From an uncultured Candidatus Binatia bacterium (GTDB taxonomy: Bacteria; Desulfobacterota; Binatia; UBA9968; JAJDTQ01), in assembly GCA_958295985.1 (NCBI GenBank), contig OY282432.1, positions 1,550,001-1,614,000 of the forward strand: 64,000 nucleotides of DNA. Reading direction: 5' to 3'. This document shows, in pieces, positions 18,474 through 26,021 of the stretch. The notes beneath the pieces were generated by a model, which saw nothing but the letters and a program-made list of their open reading frames with translations, ran no database searches and was not told the origin of the DNA. Position 1 is the first letter of the stretch. Each line of letters begins with the position of its first letter. A program made the translations under genes and the position numbers.

Positions 18474-20825
18474 TTAGCCGCCGCGCGTCGCGTCCGCGGC
18501 AAAAACGCGGCACGGGTAGGAGCGGTGCGGTACGGAGCCCGTGATGGGGTCGATGACGTCGTTGTCGATGATGAGATTGACGTTGGCGCCCTCTCGGCTG
18601 AACGGGTCGTAGCCGGACAGGCCGAGGTCGGGGCAACCCTGCCACCAGCCGTGCATGACCCGGACTACCTTGCGGGGAAGCTCGGAGTTGAGTTGCGCCT
18701 TCATGGTGACGGCGGCGACCTTGGTCTCCAGATGCACCGGCGCATGCGGCGCGATGCCGAGTTCCGTTGCGTCCGCGGGATTGAGTTCGACAAGGGGCTC
18801 GGGAGTCTTCGCGCGGAGCGAAGGCAATGACCGGTGCTGTCCGTGGCAGAAGTTGATGGCCTTGGCAGTGGTCAGGATGAACGGATAGTCTCGCACCACC
18901 TCGGCGCCGAAGCCGGCTTCGCTCGTGTTGAAGTCCGGGAGCGGCGCATAGCCGCGCTGCTGAAACGGGACGGAGTAAATCTCCACCAGACCGGTGCGCG
19001 TGTCGAATCCCTTTTCCCGGTATTTCCGGTACCGCGTTTCCCTGGGCAGGGACAGCCCGCCCGGATGGTTCTTCAACTGGGCCACGGTGACCCCCGAGGG
19101 CTCCAGCATGTAGTCGAGCGCCGCTTCCCGGTCACCGTGCCAGAACTGTTCATCGAAGCCCATCTTCCCCGCCAGCTCGAAGATGATGTCGGCGTCGGAG
19201 CGGCACTCGAACTGCGGCGGCACCACGGGTTCCCGATACTGCAACCAGGTACTGGTGGCGGCCCCCTGATCGAACGAAGCCTTGACGTTCCAATCCTCCC
19301 AGGAGGTGGCCGCGGGCAGGAGAAAGTCAGCGTAGCGTCCCGCGGGGGTTTCATAGAAGTCGGTCTGCACGTAGAGGTCGAGTTGCTGGAGCGCGCGCTG
19401 GCCCCGGAGCGTATCGCCGTTGGCCATGATGATGTCGCCGCCGAAGCTCAGGAAGCCTTTCACGGGGTAGGGCTCGCCGTCGAGCACCGCGCGATAGACT
19501 TCGTAAGCCTGGACCCGGCCGGTGGCCACGGGTCCCAGGGGCCGGGCGTCGAGACCGAGCCGCTTCCGCGCCTGCTCCTTGGGCAGGAGCCCTCTTCCGT
19601 CCACCCCGTTGACCGGGGTCTTGGCGAACCGGACGTTGCCGCCGGGCCGGTCGAGGTTCCCCGTGAGGCTGTAGAACAGGCACACGGCGCGGTTGGTCTG
19701 CATGGCGTTGGCGTGCTGCTCCAGGCCGTTGTAGCTGTAGTAGCAGGCCGGCGGCGTGGCGCAGAACAGGCGCACCGCGCGCCGCACCCGGTCCGGTTCG
19801 ATTCCGGTGGCGTCCGCGGTGGCTTCGGGCGTGTACCGGCTCAGGTGCCGTCTGAACAGCTCGAACACCGGTGTGACCCGTTCCGTGGCGCCGCCCGGGA
19901 GCGGGACCTCGAACACGCCTTCCAGGGCCGGGCGCGACGCTGCCGCGGCATGAGTCGGGTCATGGAACGTCAGCCCGTCGGTCGACTCGTTCCACACCCC
20001 GTAGAGATCGGGCGATCCCCCATCCAACGCCAGGTTTTGCGTAAGCAGGTCTCCTGAGCCCTCCCGCACCAGCAGCCGGGCATTGGTCCAGTCGCGGACG
20101 AATTCCTCATCGTACAGTTTCTCCGCGAGCATCACGTTGAGGAAGCTCAGGGCCAGCAGCCCGTCGGTCCCCGGCCGGACCTTCAGCCAGAGGTCGGCCT
20201 TTCGGGCCAGCGGGATGGCCCGGGGATCGATGACGATGAGCCGCGCTCCCCGCTTGCGGGCGGCGGATATGCGTATGGCCTGAGTGGGCCAGGAGGCGTT
20301 GGGGTTGTGCCCCCACAGCAGGATGCACGCGGTGCGCTCGAAGTCCGGATTCGGAATGCCCGTGCCGTAGGTGAAGCGCGAGCCGTTGTCCTTGTGCCAA
20401 CTGCAGATGTGACCGGTGGAAACCGTATTGGGACTGCCGAACAGGCTGGCAAAGCGGATCAGCCACGGCTCGTACTCCGCGGAGGCGCTGCCCCCCGACG
20501 CTCCCCGGTAGAAGAACACCGACTCGGCGCCGTAGCCGTCCCGCAGCTCCCCCAGCCGCCGGGAGATCTCCCCCATGGCCTCGTCCCAACCCACCCGAGC
20601 CCAGCGCGGGTCGGGATCGCTCTTGGGAGTCGTGCGGCGGAGCGGGTAGCGGAGCCGCTCTGCGTCGTACACCAGCTCGGGCGCTGCCTGACCCTTGATG
20701 CAGATGCCCCGGTTGGGATGGCCGGCGTCGGGCTCCAGGCGCACGAAGCGTCCGTCCTCCACCGTGGCCACTACCCCGCAGCGGGACTTGCTCATGGCGC
20801 AATAGGTGCGGATTTTCTCTTTCAT
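18474..20825 (-). CDS. Molybdopterin-dependent oxidoreductase, DMSO reductase family
   Basis: From ATG 20825 the protein has 783 residues, normal for this family. The N-terminal cluster region reads C9-x2-S12-x3-C16...C42, so the second of the four [4Fe-4S] cysteines is serine. Further on GHICSWHKDNG probably supplies the Mo-ligand cysteine, and LLWGHNPNASWP, YYSYNGLEQHANAMQ and the C-terminal molydopterin-dinucleotide-binding domain (GQHRSLPSLR, LNPADATELGI) follow. No Tat signal is visible, so it is probably cytoplasmic. The missing cysteine may give a 3Fe or altered cluster. Upstream reading to 21119 is overlap with the next gene and is discarded. Confidence 0.9.
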   Translation of the reverse strand: MKEKIRTYCAMSKSRCGVVATVEDGRFVRLEPDAGHPNRGICIKGQAAPELVYDAERLRYPLRRTTPKSDPDPRWARVGWDEAMGEISRRLGELRDGYGAESVFFYRGASGGSASAEYEPWLIRFASLFGSPNTVSTGHICSWHKDNGSRFTYGTGIPNPDFERTACILLWGHNPNASWPTQAIRISAARKRGARLIVIDPRAIPLARKADLWLKVRPGTDGLLALSFLNVMLAEKLYDEEFVRDWTNARLLVREGSGDLLTQNLALDGGSPDLYGVWNESTDGLTFHDPTHAAAASRPALEGVFEVPLPGGATERVTPVFELFRRHLSRYTPEATADATGIEPDRVRRAVRLFCATPPACYYSYNGLEQHANAMQTNRAVCLFYSLTGNLDRPGGNVRFAKTPVNGVDGRGLLPKEQARKRLGLDARPLGPVATGRVQAYEVYRAVLDGEPYPVKGFLSFGGDIIMANGDTLRGQRALQQLDLYVQTDFYETPAGRYADFLLPAATSWEDWNVKASFDQGAATSTWLQYREPVVPPQFECRSDADIIFELAGKMGFDEQFWHGDREAALDYMLEPSGVTVAQLKNHPGGLSLPRETRYRKYREKGFDTRTGLVEIYSVPFQQRGYAPLPDFNTSEAGFGAEVVRDYPFILTTAKAINFCHGQHRSLPSLRAKTPEPLVELNPADATELGIAPHAPVHLETKVAAVTMKAQLNSELPRKVVRVMHGWWQGCPDLGLSGYDPFSREGANVNLIIDNDVIDPITGSVPHRSYPCRVFAADATRGG

Positions 20826-20911
20826 GACGGGATGCGGCACGTTGAAGCTTTCACATGAAACGCGGATATCCGCCCTCCTGTCGTCCGCATGAGACCCCTC
20901 CGGCTGGGCGT

Positions 20912-21616
20912 CTATCCCTCGAACGTGGCGCGGTAGTCCTTCCACGCCTTGGGGCCTGCCCGGTCGAAGACCTTCTCGCGGACGCCGCCGGCGTACTGTG
21001 CGGGAATGAAGTTGATCTTCTCGGTCAGGGAGGGCTTCAGGCGAACGCCTTGGGCGCGCAGCTCGTCGGCCATGACGAGGTTGTCGAGGACCACCCGGAT
21101 CTCTTCGTGGTCGGTCCACATGGCCTTGTAGACGATACGTCCTTCCTTGCTGATGAGGTAGACCATGTTGGGGAGGGTGCCATAGAGCCGGTGGACGGCG
21201 CCTTCCAGGTCATCCACCAGCAGGGGGTTCTCGATGCCGTCCTGCTCCCGGCAGTAGCGGGCGTATTCCAGCTTCTGCTCGAAGTTCTCGTGCGGGCCAT
21301 AGCGCTCGCCGGGATGGGGTTCGCGCACGTAGATGGTGAGGAATTCGAAACCCTTGTCGCGATAGTTCCGGTACATTTCGTTGAGGGGCGAGACCTCGCC
21401 CACGAAGGGCGGTCAGGTGATGCTGCCGAATTCCAGCAGCACGTGCCTGTTGCCCTTGAATCCGGACAGCCGGACCGTTTCTCCTTCGACGGTCCGCAGG
21501 CTGAAGTCGGGGGCCTCCTCTCCCGCGCGCAGGCGCCCGGCGAAGTCGCCGGATCTGGCCGAGGTCTCCGATCGGACGAAGGATTCGTAATTGTATGCGC
21601 TGACTGATGGATCCAT
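20912..21616 (-). CDS. Deiodinase-like thioredoxin-fold selenoprotein (in-frame TGA read as selenocysteine 68)
   Basis: Two collinear frames are joined by a single in-frame TGA at 21413-21415, giving 234 residues. The active-site context is FGSIT-U68-PPF, almost the iodothyronine deiodinase motif FGSCT-U-PPF. E99 and H101 in REPHPGERYG match the deiodinase/thioredoxin-fold pattern. Later blocks are LEYARYCREQ and LVDDLEGAVHRLYGTLPN. A hairpin with a GGTC apical loop begins at SECIS distance after the TGA. The protein is probably a cytoplasmic peroxiredoxin-like reductase; a real deiodinase substrate is not implied. A pipeline would split it into 67- and 163-residue pieces. It starts with GGAGCCCAAGG before the ATG. 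Confidence 0.85.
21377..21406 (-). promoter_or_regulatory. SECIS-like hairpin for selenocysteine insertion
   Basis: On the minus strand GGGCGA-GGTC-TCGCCC forms a 6-base stem with a GGTC loop (21386-21401). A lower TTCGT/ACGAA stem (21377-21381 with 21402-21406) is interrupted by a 4-base bulge. Seventeen bases separate the TGA from the loop. As I recall it, the E. coli fdhF SECIS has the same GGUC loop closed by A-U, 18 bases from its UGA. SelB should bind here. Confidence 0.75.
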
Positions 21617-21670
21617 CCTTGGGCTCCTTTGTTTTCGCGGGCCGGGCGGCCGCCTGTCCCGACGGGCACG

Positions 21671-21700
21671 AATCTACTACGAAACATGTCAACCGGTCCA
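21671..21700 (-). promoter_or_regulatory. Predicted promoter of the selenoprotein gene, shared element
   Basis: TGGACC and TAGATT on the minus strand are 18 bases apart, and a perfect TTGACA lies between them (21687-21692). The 17-base TGTTTCGTAGTAGATTC is identical to the one before the RidA gene. Which hexamer acts as -35 cannot be decided from sequence. Confidence 0.45.
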
Positions 21701-21739
21701 CTTGGCCCCGGCTCGTCGGCTCGTTGAGTAGCCCGTCCA

Positions 21740-22708
21740 TCAGGATCGGGAATCTTCCTCCAGGGCTTCCATGAGTCCGCGCATGTCATTTGGCGCGGGC
21801 GCGGTCCATTCGAGAGGCTCGCCGGTTTCCGGGTGGCGCAGCCCCAACCTCTCGGCGTGCAGCGCCTGTCGCCGGAAGCCGCGCAACAGCTCCGTGAGCT
21901 TCGCTCCCTGACCTTTGTCGTTGTCGCTGCGGCCGCCGTAGACCGGATCGCCGACCACGGGGTGTCCGATGTGCGCCATGTGCACCCGGATCTGGTGCGT
22001 TCGCCCGGATTCCAGCCGGACCTGCAAGAGCGTGTGGCGCCGGTACGACGCCTTCACGCTGTAGTGGCTGGTCGCCTCCTTCCCGCGCGTCCGCACCGAC
22101 ATGCGGGTCCGGTGGACGGGATGCCGCCCGATGGGGGCCGCGACCGAGCCGCCGGCGCGAACGACGCCGCGGACGAGGGCCAGGTATTCTCGCTTGATCC
22201 GCCGCGCTTGCAGCTCCCGGACCAGGCGCAGGCGCACGGCGTCGCTCTTGGCCACCACCAGCAGCCCCGAGGTGTCCTTGTCGAGACGGTGGACGATGCC
22301 GGCGCGTGGGACGGCCTCGAGCTCGGGTGCGTGGTGCATCACCGCGTTCAGCAGGGTCCCCTCCGGGTTGCCCGCTCCGGGATGAACCACCATTCCGGCA
22401 GGCTTGTCGATCACCAGCAACGCCGCGTCCTCGTGGATGATCTCCAGGGGTATGGGCTGCGCCTTCCAGGAGACGCCGGTGGGTTCCGGCAGCTCCAGCG
22501 CGACGACGGCGCCGGCCGGGACCTTGTCCGAGCACTCCGGGACACGGCCGTCGAGCCTGACGTGTCCCTCGCGGACCCATCGCTGGAGCCGCGAGCGCGA
22601 GTGGTCCGGCAACAGCGCCGCCAGGGCCGCGTCCAGCCTCCTGCCGTGGAGCGCCGGCGGCACGGTCACGCGCAACTCGGGCTCCCGCTCGTGGACGTTC
22701 GTGCTCAT
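21740..22708 (-). CDS. rluD: RluA/RluD family rRNA pseudouridine synthase
   Basis: From ATG 22708 the protein has 322 residues, with an N-terminal S4 RNA-binding domain (residues ~20-80). The catalytic motif HRLDKDTSGLLV has D143 as the nucleophile that attacks uridine. GRTHQIRVHMAHIGHPVVGD closes the active site. The architecture matches RluD, which modifies 23S rRNA helix 69, but RluA-family paralogues cannot be separated with certainty. A GTG at 22774 would lengthen the protein by 22 residues that look unlike the family. It diverges from the UbiD gene. Confidence 0.85.
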   Translation of the reverse strand: MSTNVHEREPELRVTVPPALHGRRLDAALAALLPDHSRSRLQRWVREGHVRLDGRVPECSDKVPAGAVVALELPEPTGVSWKAQPIPLEIIHEDAALLVIDKPAGMVVHPGAGNPEGTLLNAVMHHAPELEAVPRAGIVHRLDKDTSGLLVVAKSDAVRLRLVRELQARRIKREYLALVRGVVRAGGSVAAPIGRHPVHRTRMSVRTRGKEATSHYSVKASYRRHTLLQVRLESGRTHQIRVHMAHIGHPVVGDPVYGGRSDNDKGQGAKLTELLRGFRRQALHAERLGLRHPETGEPLEWTAPAPNDMRGLMEALEEDSRS

Positions 22709-22825
22709 GTGAAAAGGCGGCCGCCCGTTTCCGTGGGAACGGACGGGGCCGAGAACGAAGCTTGTTCCTTTCACCGGAGGATTGCAACGGAACCGCGCCG
22801 GGCGTCTTTCACCGTCCGGTGAAGA

Positions 22826-22854
22826 TTGACGGGCACAGTCCCGGGTCCTAGACT
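22826..22854 (+). promoter_or_regulatory. Promoter of the UbiD-family gene, probably leaderless
   Basis: TTGACG (22826-22831) and TAGACT (22849-22854) are spaced by exactly 17 bases, matching the consensus at five and four of six positions. The expected start of transcription, about seven bases after the -10, falls on the ATG at 22861. No Shine-Dalgarno precedes that ATG, which agrees with a leaderless message. Confidence 0.5.
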
Positions 22855-22860
22855 TGGCCG

Positions 22861-24234
22861 ATGGACCTGAGAACGTACATCGAGTCCGTAAAGCGCATGG
22901 CGCCGGACCGTCTGCTGGAGGTCACCGACAAGCACGACATCCATCTGGAAGTCTGCGCCATGATCGCCGACCTGGAGAAGCGCAAGCGGGAGCCGCTGGT
23001 GCTCTTTTCCAACCTCGACAACCTGAGCGGCGAGCCTTCGGAGTTCCCGCTGTTGATGAACGTGTTCGCGTCACGCGCCGCGTGCGCGGTGGCCCTGGGC
23101 CTTGCGCCCGAGCAAGCCGGCCGGGAGTTGATGATTGAGTTCCAGGCCCGGGAGGCGCGACGGGAAACGCCCGTGGTCGTCAGCGCCGGCGACGCTCCGG
23201 TGAAGCAGGTCAAGATGGACCCCAACCTCTACTTCCTGCCGGTGCTGACGCATCACGTGGCGGACCGCGGTCCATACCTCACCATGACGTGGTCCGCCAG
23301 GGACCCGGACACGGGCGTCTACAACTCCTCTTTCCACCGCTGCTACGTGCGCGATCCGAATCACCTCGTGATGTTCTTCGAGCGCCGTCATCTCTGGGAC
23401 TACTACCGGCGCGCGGAAGCGCGCAACGAGGCCCTGCCGGTGGCCTGTGTCATCGGGCACCACCCCGCCTACTACCTCGGCAACTGCATACTCAACGGCA
23501 TGGCCGATGACGAGTACGAGAGCATCGGAGGGCTCATGGGCGAGCCGCTGCGGCTGGTGCCGTCCGAGACCTTCGGCCATGAGTTGCTGGTGCCCGCGGA
23601 CGCCGAGATGGTGATCGAAGGCCGTGCGCTGCCGCACCGGCGGGAAATGGAAGGACCCTTCGGAGACTTCACGGGCTTGTACGGCGCGGCTGGAGAATCG
23701 CCGGTGGTGGAGGTCACCGCCATCACCCATCGCCGCGGCGCCTATTGCATGGACATCCTCGCAGGCCACCGCGACCACCGCCTTCTGGGCGCCGTCCCCA
23801 AGGAAGGCAGCATCTACCGCAAGGTCCAGGCGGTGGTGCCCACGGTACGGTCCGTATGTCTGCCCTTGAGCGGCGCCGGCCGGTTCCACTGCTACATCAG
23901 CATCGACAAGCGTTGCGAGGGCGAGGCCAAGCTGGCGGCCATGGCCGCGTTCACCGGCTCGGAGCTCATCAAGCACGTGGTGGTGGTGGACGCGGACATC
24001 GACGTGTACGATGAGGAAGAGGTGCTGTGGGCCGTGGCCACCCGGGTGGACGCCGCCGCGGACATCTCCATCATCGACCGCGTCAAGGGCAGCCGCCTCG
24101 ACCCGGTGCATCCGGGCAAGGACTGGGGCTCGAAGCTCATCATCGATGCCTGCCGCAACGAGGACGTGGAGTTCCCCGACCGCATCGCCGCGGCCGAGTA
24201 CCGGCCCAGGCAGCCGGGGAACCCAAGAGGGTGA
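22861..24234 (+). CDS. UbiD-family prenylated-FMN-dependent decarboxylase
   Basis: The 457-residue protein has the UbiD length and order: an N-terminal domain starting MDLRTYIESVKRM, a central prFMN-binding split barrel and the signature EMEGPFGDFTGLYG. The family usually has EGPFGE at this point; here Asp replaces the last Glu. The C-terminal hexamerisation part ends with DPVHPGKDWGSKLIIDA. The enzyme should decarboxylate an aromatic or alpha,beta-unsaturated acid. It needs a UbiX-made cofactor, and no ubiX is in the window. Ubiquinone biosynthesis is not implied, since many such genes in catabolic bacteria act on other acids. Confidence 0.9.
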   Translation: MDLRTYIESVKRMAPDRLLEVTDKHDIHLEVCAMIADLEKRKREPLVLFSNLDNLSGEPSEFPLLMNVFASRAACAVALGLAPEQAGRELMIEFQAREARRETPVVVSAGDAPVKQVKMDPNLYFLPVLTHHVADRGPYLTMTWSARDPDTGVYNSSFHRCYVRDPNHLVMFFERRHLWDYYRRAEARNEALPVACVIGHHPAYYLGNCILNGMADDEYESIGGLMGEPLRLVPSETFGHELLVPADAEMVIEGRALPHRREMEGPFGDFTGLYGAAGESPVVEVTAITHRRGAYCMDILAGHRDHRLLGAVPKEGSIYRKVQAVVPTVRSVCLPLSGAGRFHCYISIDKRCEGEAKLAAMAAFTGSELIKHVVVVDADIDVYDEEEVLWAVATRVDAAADISIIDRVKGSRLDPVHPGKDWGSKLIIDACRNEDVEFPDRIAAAEYRPRQPGNPRG

Positions 24235-24241
24235 GGCAGCC

Positions 24242-24319
24242 ATGACGGGGAAGAGCATGCGCAAGGGGCTCACCGCGGTTCCCGCGCCGGTGTCGTTGGC
24301 TTGCGCGACGTGCCGTTAA
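24242..24319 (+). pseudogene. Possible N-terminal remnant of a flavin-reductase-like gene
   Basis: Directly after ubiD a frame starts MTGKSMRKGLTAVPAPVSLA and stops after 25 residues at TAA 24317. The text resembles the beginning of flavin reductase family proteins, which have a short basic stretch followed by a proline-rich PxPVxLxxC strand. Such reductases are plausible partners for a UbiD gene. Only the first 25 codons remain, so it may be a deletion scar. The resemblance is weak. Confidence 0.25.
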
Positions 24320-24334
24320 CACCCCATAAGCGGT

Positions 24335-24796
24335 GTGGACCATCGAGTGGAACAGAAGGCAGGCCAACCACGGGTCCGGGTCATGCAGATATCGTCCGCC
24401 CGGAGCAGGGGGGATTGGCGTATCGTCTGGCGCGTCGCCAACCTCACGTCCGCGGGGATACGGCTTCTGGACGCGCGGTTCCCGCACGGGCAGTTCCGCA
24501 GCGGCCTCATGGAGCTCGTGGACGTCCAGGTCGCACCGTGGGGCAGCACGCATCTCAATACTGTGGTAGCCTGCAACGGCAACCAGGGTGACGTGGTCGA
24601 GAATGCGTTCCTGATCACCACGGTGGAGTGGCAAAAGGCTCGTTGGAGGATACTGGCTCGCCTGACCGTTCGCTTCACGGCCGGTGGCGCGCCCGTGGCC
24701 GAGACCGAGCTCGTGACGGCTCAACGAGCGGGCTTTTCCGAGCCCGAGTTCCAAGAGACGGTGTCCGAGGTTCCGGGCTCCGGGAGGAAACCATGA
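24335..24796 (+). CDS. Conserved-looking hypothetical protein, 153 residues
   Basis: The frame from GTG 24335 reads like a beta-rich protein: RIVWRVANLTSAGIRLLDA, PHGQFRSG, VVENAFLITTVEWQKARWRIL and ARLTVRF. Alternating strands of this sort suggest an immunoglobulin-like or jelly-roll sandwich. No signal peptide or membrane helix is visible. I recall similar hypothetical proteins but no function. It overlaps the next small gene by four bases (ATGA), so the two are translated together, and it follows ubiD on the same strand. Confidence 0.6.
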   Translation: MDHRVEQKAGQPRVRVMQISSARSRGDWRIVWRVANLTSAGIRLLDARFPHGQFRSGLMELVDVQVAPWGSTHLNTVVACNGNQGDVVENAFLITTVEWQKARWRILARLTVRFTAGGAPVAETELVTAQRAGFSEPEFQETVSEVPGSGRKP

Positions 24797-25008
24797 CCGA
24801 ACGGGAAATATACATCTTCAAGCGCATGGGCGGCTGATACGGGAATTGAGGCCTCGGCTTCGAAGAGACCGCGGGTATGGTCTCCAACACACTCGGCATG
24901 GAACTCGACGACCTCGTCTCGACGCTGAAGCGCGTCCGTGAGACTTGCGGCGAGGACCCCGAGTACCTGAAGCTGCGCGCGCCGCTGCCGGACGGCTGGC
25001 CGATCTGA
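24793..25008 (+). CDS. Small gene with two in-frame TGA codons: candidate selenoprotein (U-YGN-U) or pseudogene
   Basis: A strong GGGAGGAAACC site precedes ATG 24793. The frame reads MTEREIYIFKRMGG, TGA (codon 15), YGN, TGA (codon 19), then GLGFEETAGMVSNTLGMELD and on to LPDGWPI before a final TGA at 25006. The downstream 52 codons look fully protein-like with normal codon use, and there is no frameshift, TAA or TAG. If both TGAs encode selenocysteine the protein is 71 residues with a U-x3-U motif, the position of a redox CxxxC. A hairpin at 24865-24884 lies at permissible SECIS distance from either TGA. Two independent nonsense mutations are the alternative. Confidence 0.4.
24865..24884 (+). 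promoter_or_regulatory. Hairpin downstream of the double TGA, possible SECIS
   Basis: GAGACC (24865-24870) and GGTCTC (24879-24884) pair perfectly around an 8-base loop, GCGGGTAT. The loop starts 33 bases after the first TGA and 21 after the second, inside the 16-37 base window usual for bacterial SECIS, and begins with G as that consensus asks. It is weaker evidence than the hairpin at 21377-21406. Confidence 0.35.
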
Positions 25009-25020
25009 CCGACGCCCCCG

Positions 25021-25080
25021 TGTCGTTCCAGCGAAAGCCCGTCCCCGACCCCGATCGGGGGCCGGAATCCAGGGGGGTGG
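25021..25080. repeat. Dispersed-repeat-like hairpin sequence
   Basis: The stretch TGTCGTTCCAGCGAAAGC ... CCGGAATCCAGG has the look of the widespread TCATTCCCGCGAAAGCGGGAATCCAG repeat found between genes in many GC-rich genomes. A perfect 12-base palindrome CCCCGATCGGGG (25049-25060) lies inside. It fills the gap between the two convergent genes here. No second copy was seen in the window. Confidence 0.4.
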
Positions 25081-25099
25081 GGTGGACCGATCCTGTCCT

Positions 25100-25870
25100 T
25101 TACGCCTGTCGCACCTGCGGCAGGCTAACCTCGGGCCGGCGCAGGTCCAGGGGCCGCACGCCCGGCCAGAACTCTCGTTGGCCGGTCATGGCCTGCACGT
25201 GGCCGTCCCATTCCAGCGTGAAGGCGGTGATGCCGAGCTTGACGGCGCGGCGGATCTTTTCCCTGGTTTCCGCATCCGCGGCCGCCTGCCGGATGGTTTC
25301 GATCTGGCGGGAGCCGTGCCCCACGTCCTGGTCCGCATGGACCCGGTATGTTTCCACCTGCCGCTCCGAGAAGCCGTAGTGCCCCACCAACTCCTTGTAA
25401 ACCCGCGCGGCCGCGCCATCGGGTCCGCCGTGCTGGCTCTCGACGAAGGCGAGCATGGCCACGCCTTCGAGCGCGGACCTTCGCTGGCAGCAGCCGATGA
25501 TCATCTCGATGGCTGCCAGGGTGCCTGGAGCGGGCTCGGCGTTGTCGGCGTCCTCGCGCGAGATGCCGGCCCCTTCCAGGAACTGGTACATGATGTCCAC
25601 GTGGGTGCGGTCCCCGGACAGCTCCTCCATGAAGTTCTCCAGCACCACGTCCATCAGCCCTTGTTCCCGGTTGGACACGGCATTGACCGCGATGTACCCG
25701 AAGTAGATGGGGTTGGTGCGCACCCGAAGATAGTGCTGCACTTCTCCGAGGATGATCTGTTCGCGGGTCCACCGGTGGTCGACGATACCCTTGAACCAGG
25801 GATGGTCCACCATCGGCGCCTGGTTTGCGTATTTCCATAACTCGTCGATGAACGGATCCGGTGACGTCAC
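25100..25870 (-). CDS. Heme-oxygenase-fold iron-containing redox enzyme (TenA/PqqC-like)
   Basis: From GTG 25870, which has a strong AGGAGGTGCTGCC site, the protein has 256 residues, all helical in appearance. Potential metal ligands are spaced as in heme-oxygenase-like diiron oxidases: E43/H46 (EVQHY), E82-E83/H90 (EELSGDRTH), E144/H147 (VESQHG) and H178/D182/H185 (HADQDVGHG). PqqC and TenA share the fold without iron. Four clusters of acidic residues and histidines favour a metal enzyme. The longer frame to 26056 runs over the neighbouring promoter and is not accepted. It converges with the UbiD cluster. Confidence 0.78.
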   Translation of the reverse strand: MTSPDPFIDELWKYANQAPMVDHPWFKGIVDHRWTREQIILGEVQHYLRVRTNPIYFGYIAVNAVSNREQGLMDVVLENFMEELSGDRTHVDIMYQFLEGAGISREDADNAEPAPGTLAAIEMIIGCCQRRSALEGVAMLAFVESQHGGPDGAAARVYKELVGHYGFSERQVETYRVHADQDVGHGSRQIETIRQAAADAETREKIRRAVKLGITAFTLEWDGHVQAMTGQREFWPGVRPLDLRRPEVSLPQVRQA

Positions 25871-26021
25871 GGCAGCACCTCCTTGGCGGGATTGATCCGG
25901 CCCCCATAAACGAGCATACTCGTATCGGTCGGGTAATCCAATACCGACAGGGACCGTCATCGTGGGTCGAGAAGGCAGGCGGTGAGGAAGCCGAAACGGC
26001 TCACCGCGCAGGAGCAGGGAC

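Noticed and set aside
20912..21616. Reading the TGA-split gene as a pseudogene
   Set aside because: Both halves are intact and in one frame, the TGA falls exactly at the deiodinase Sec position, and a SECIS-like hairpin follows.
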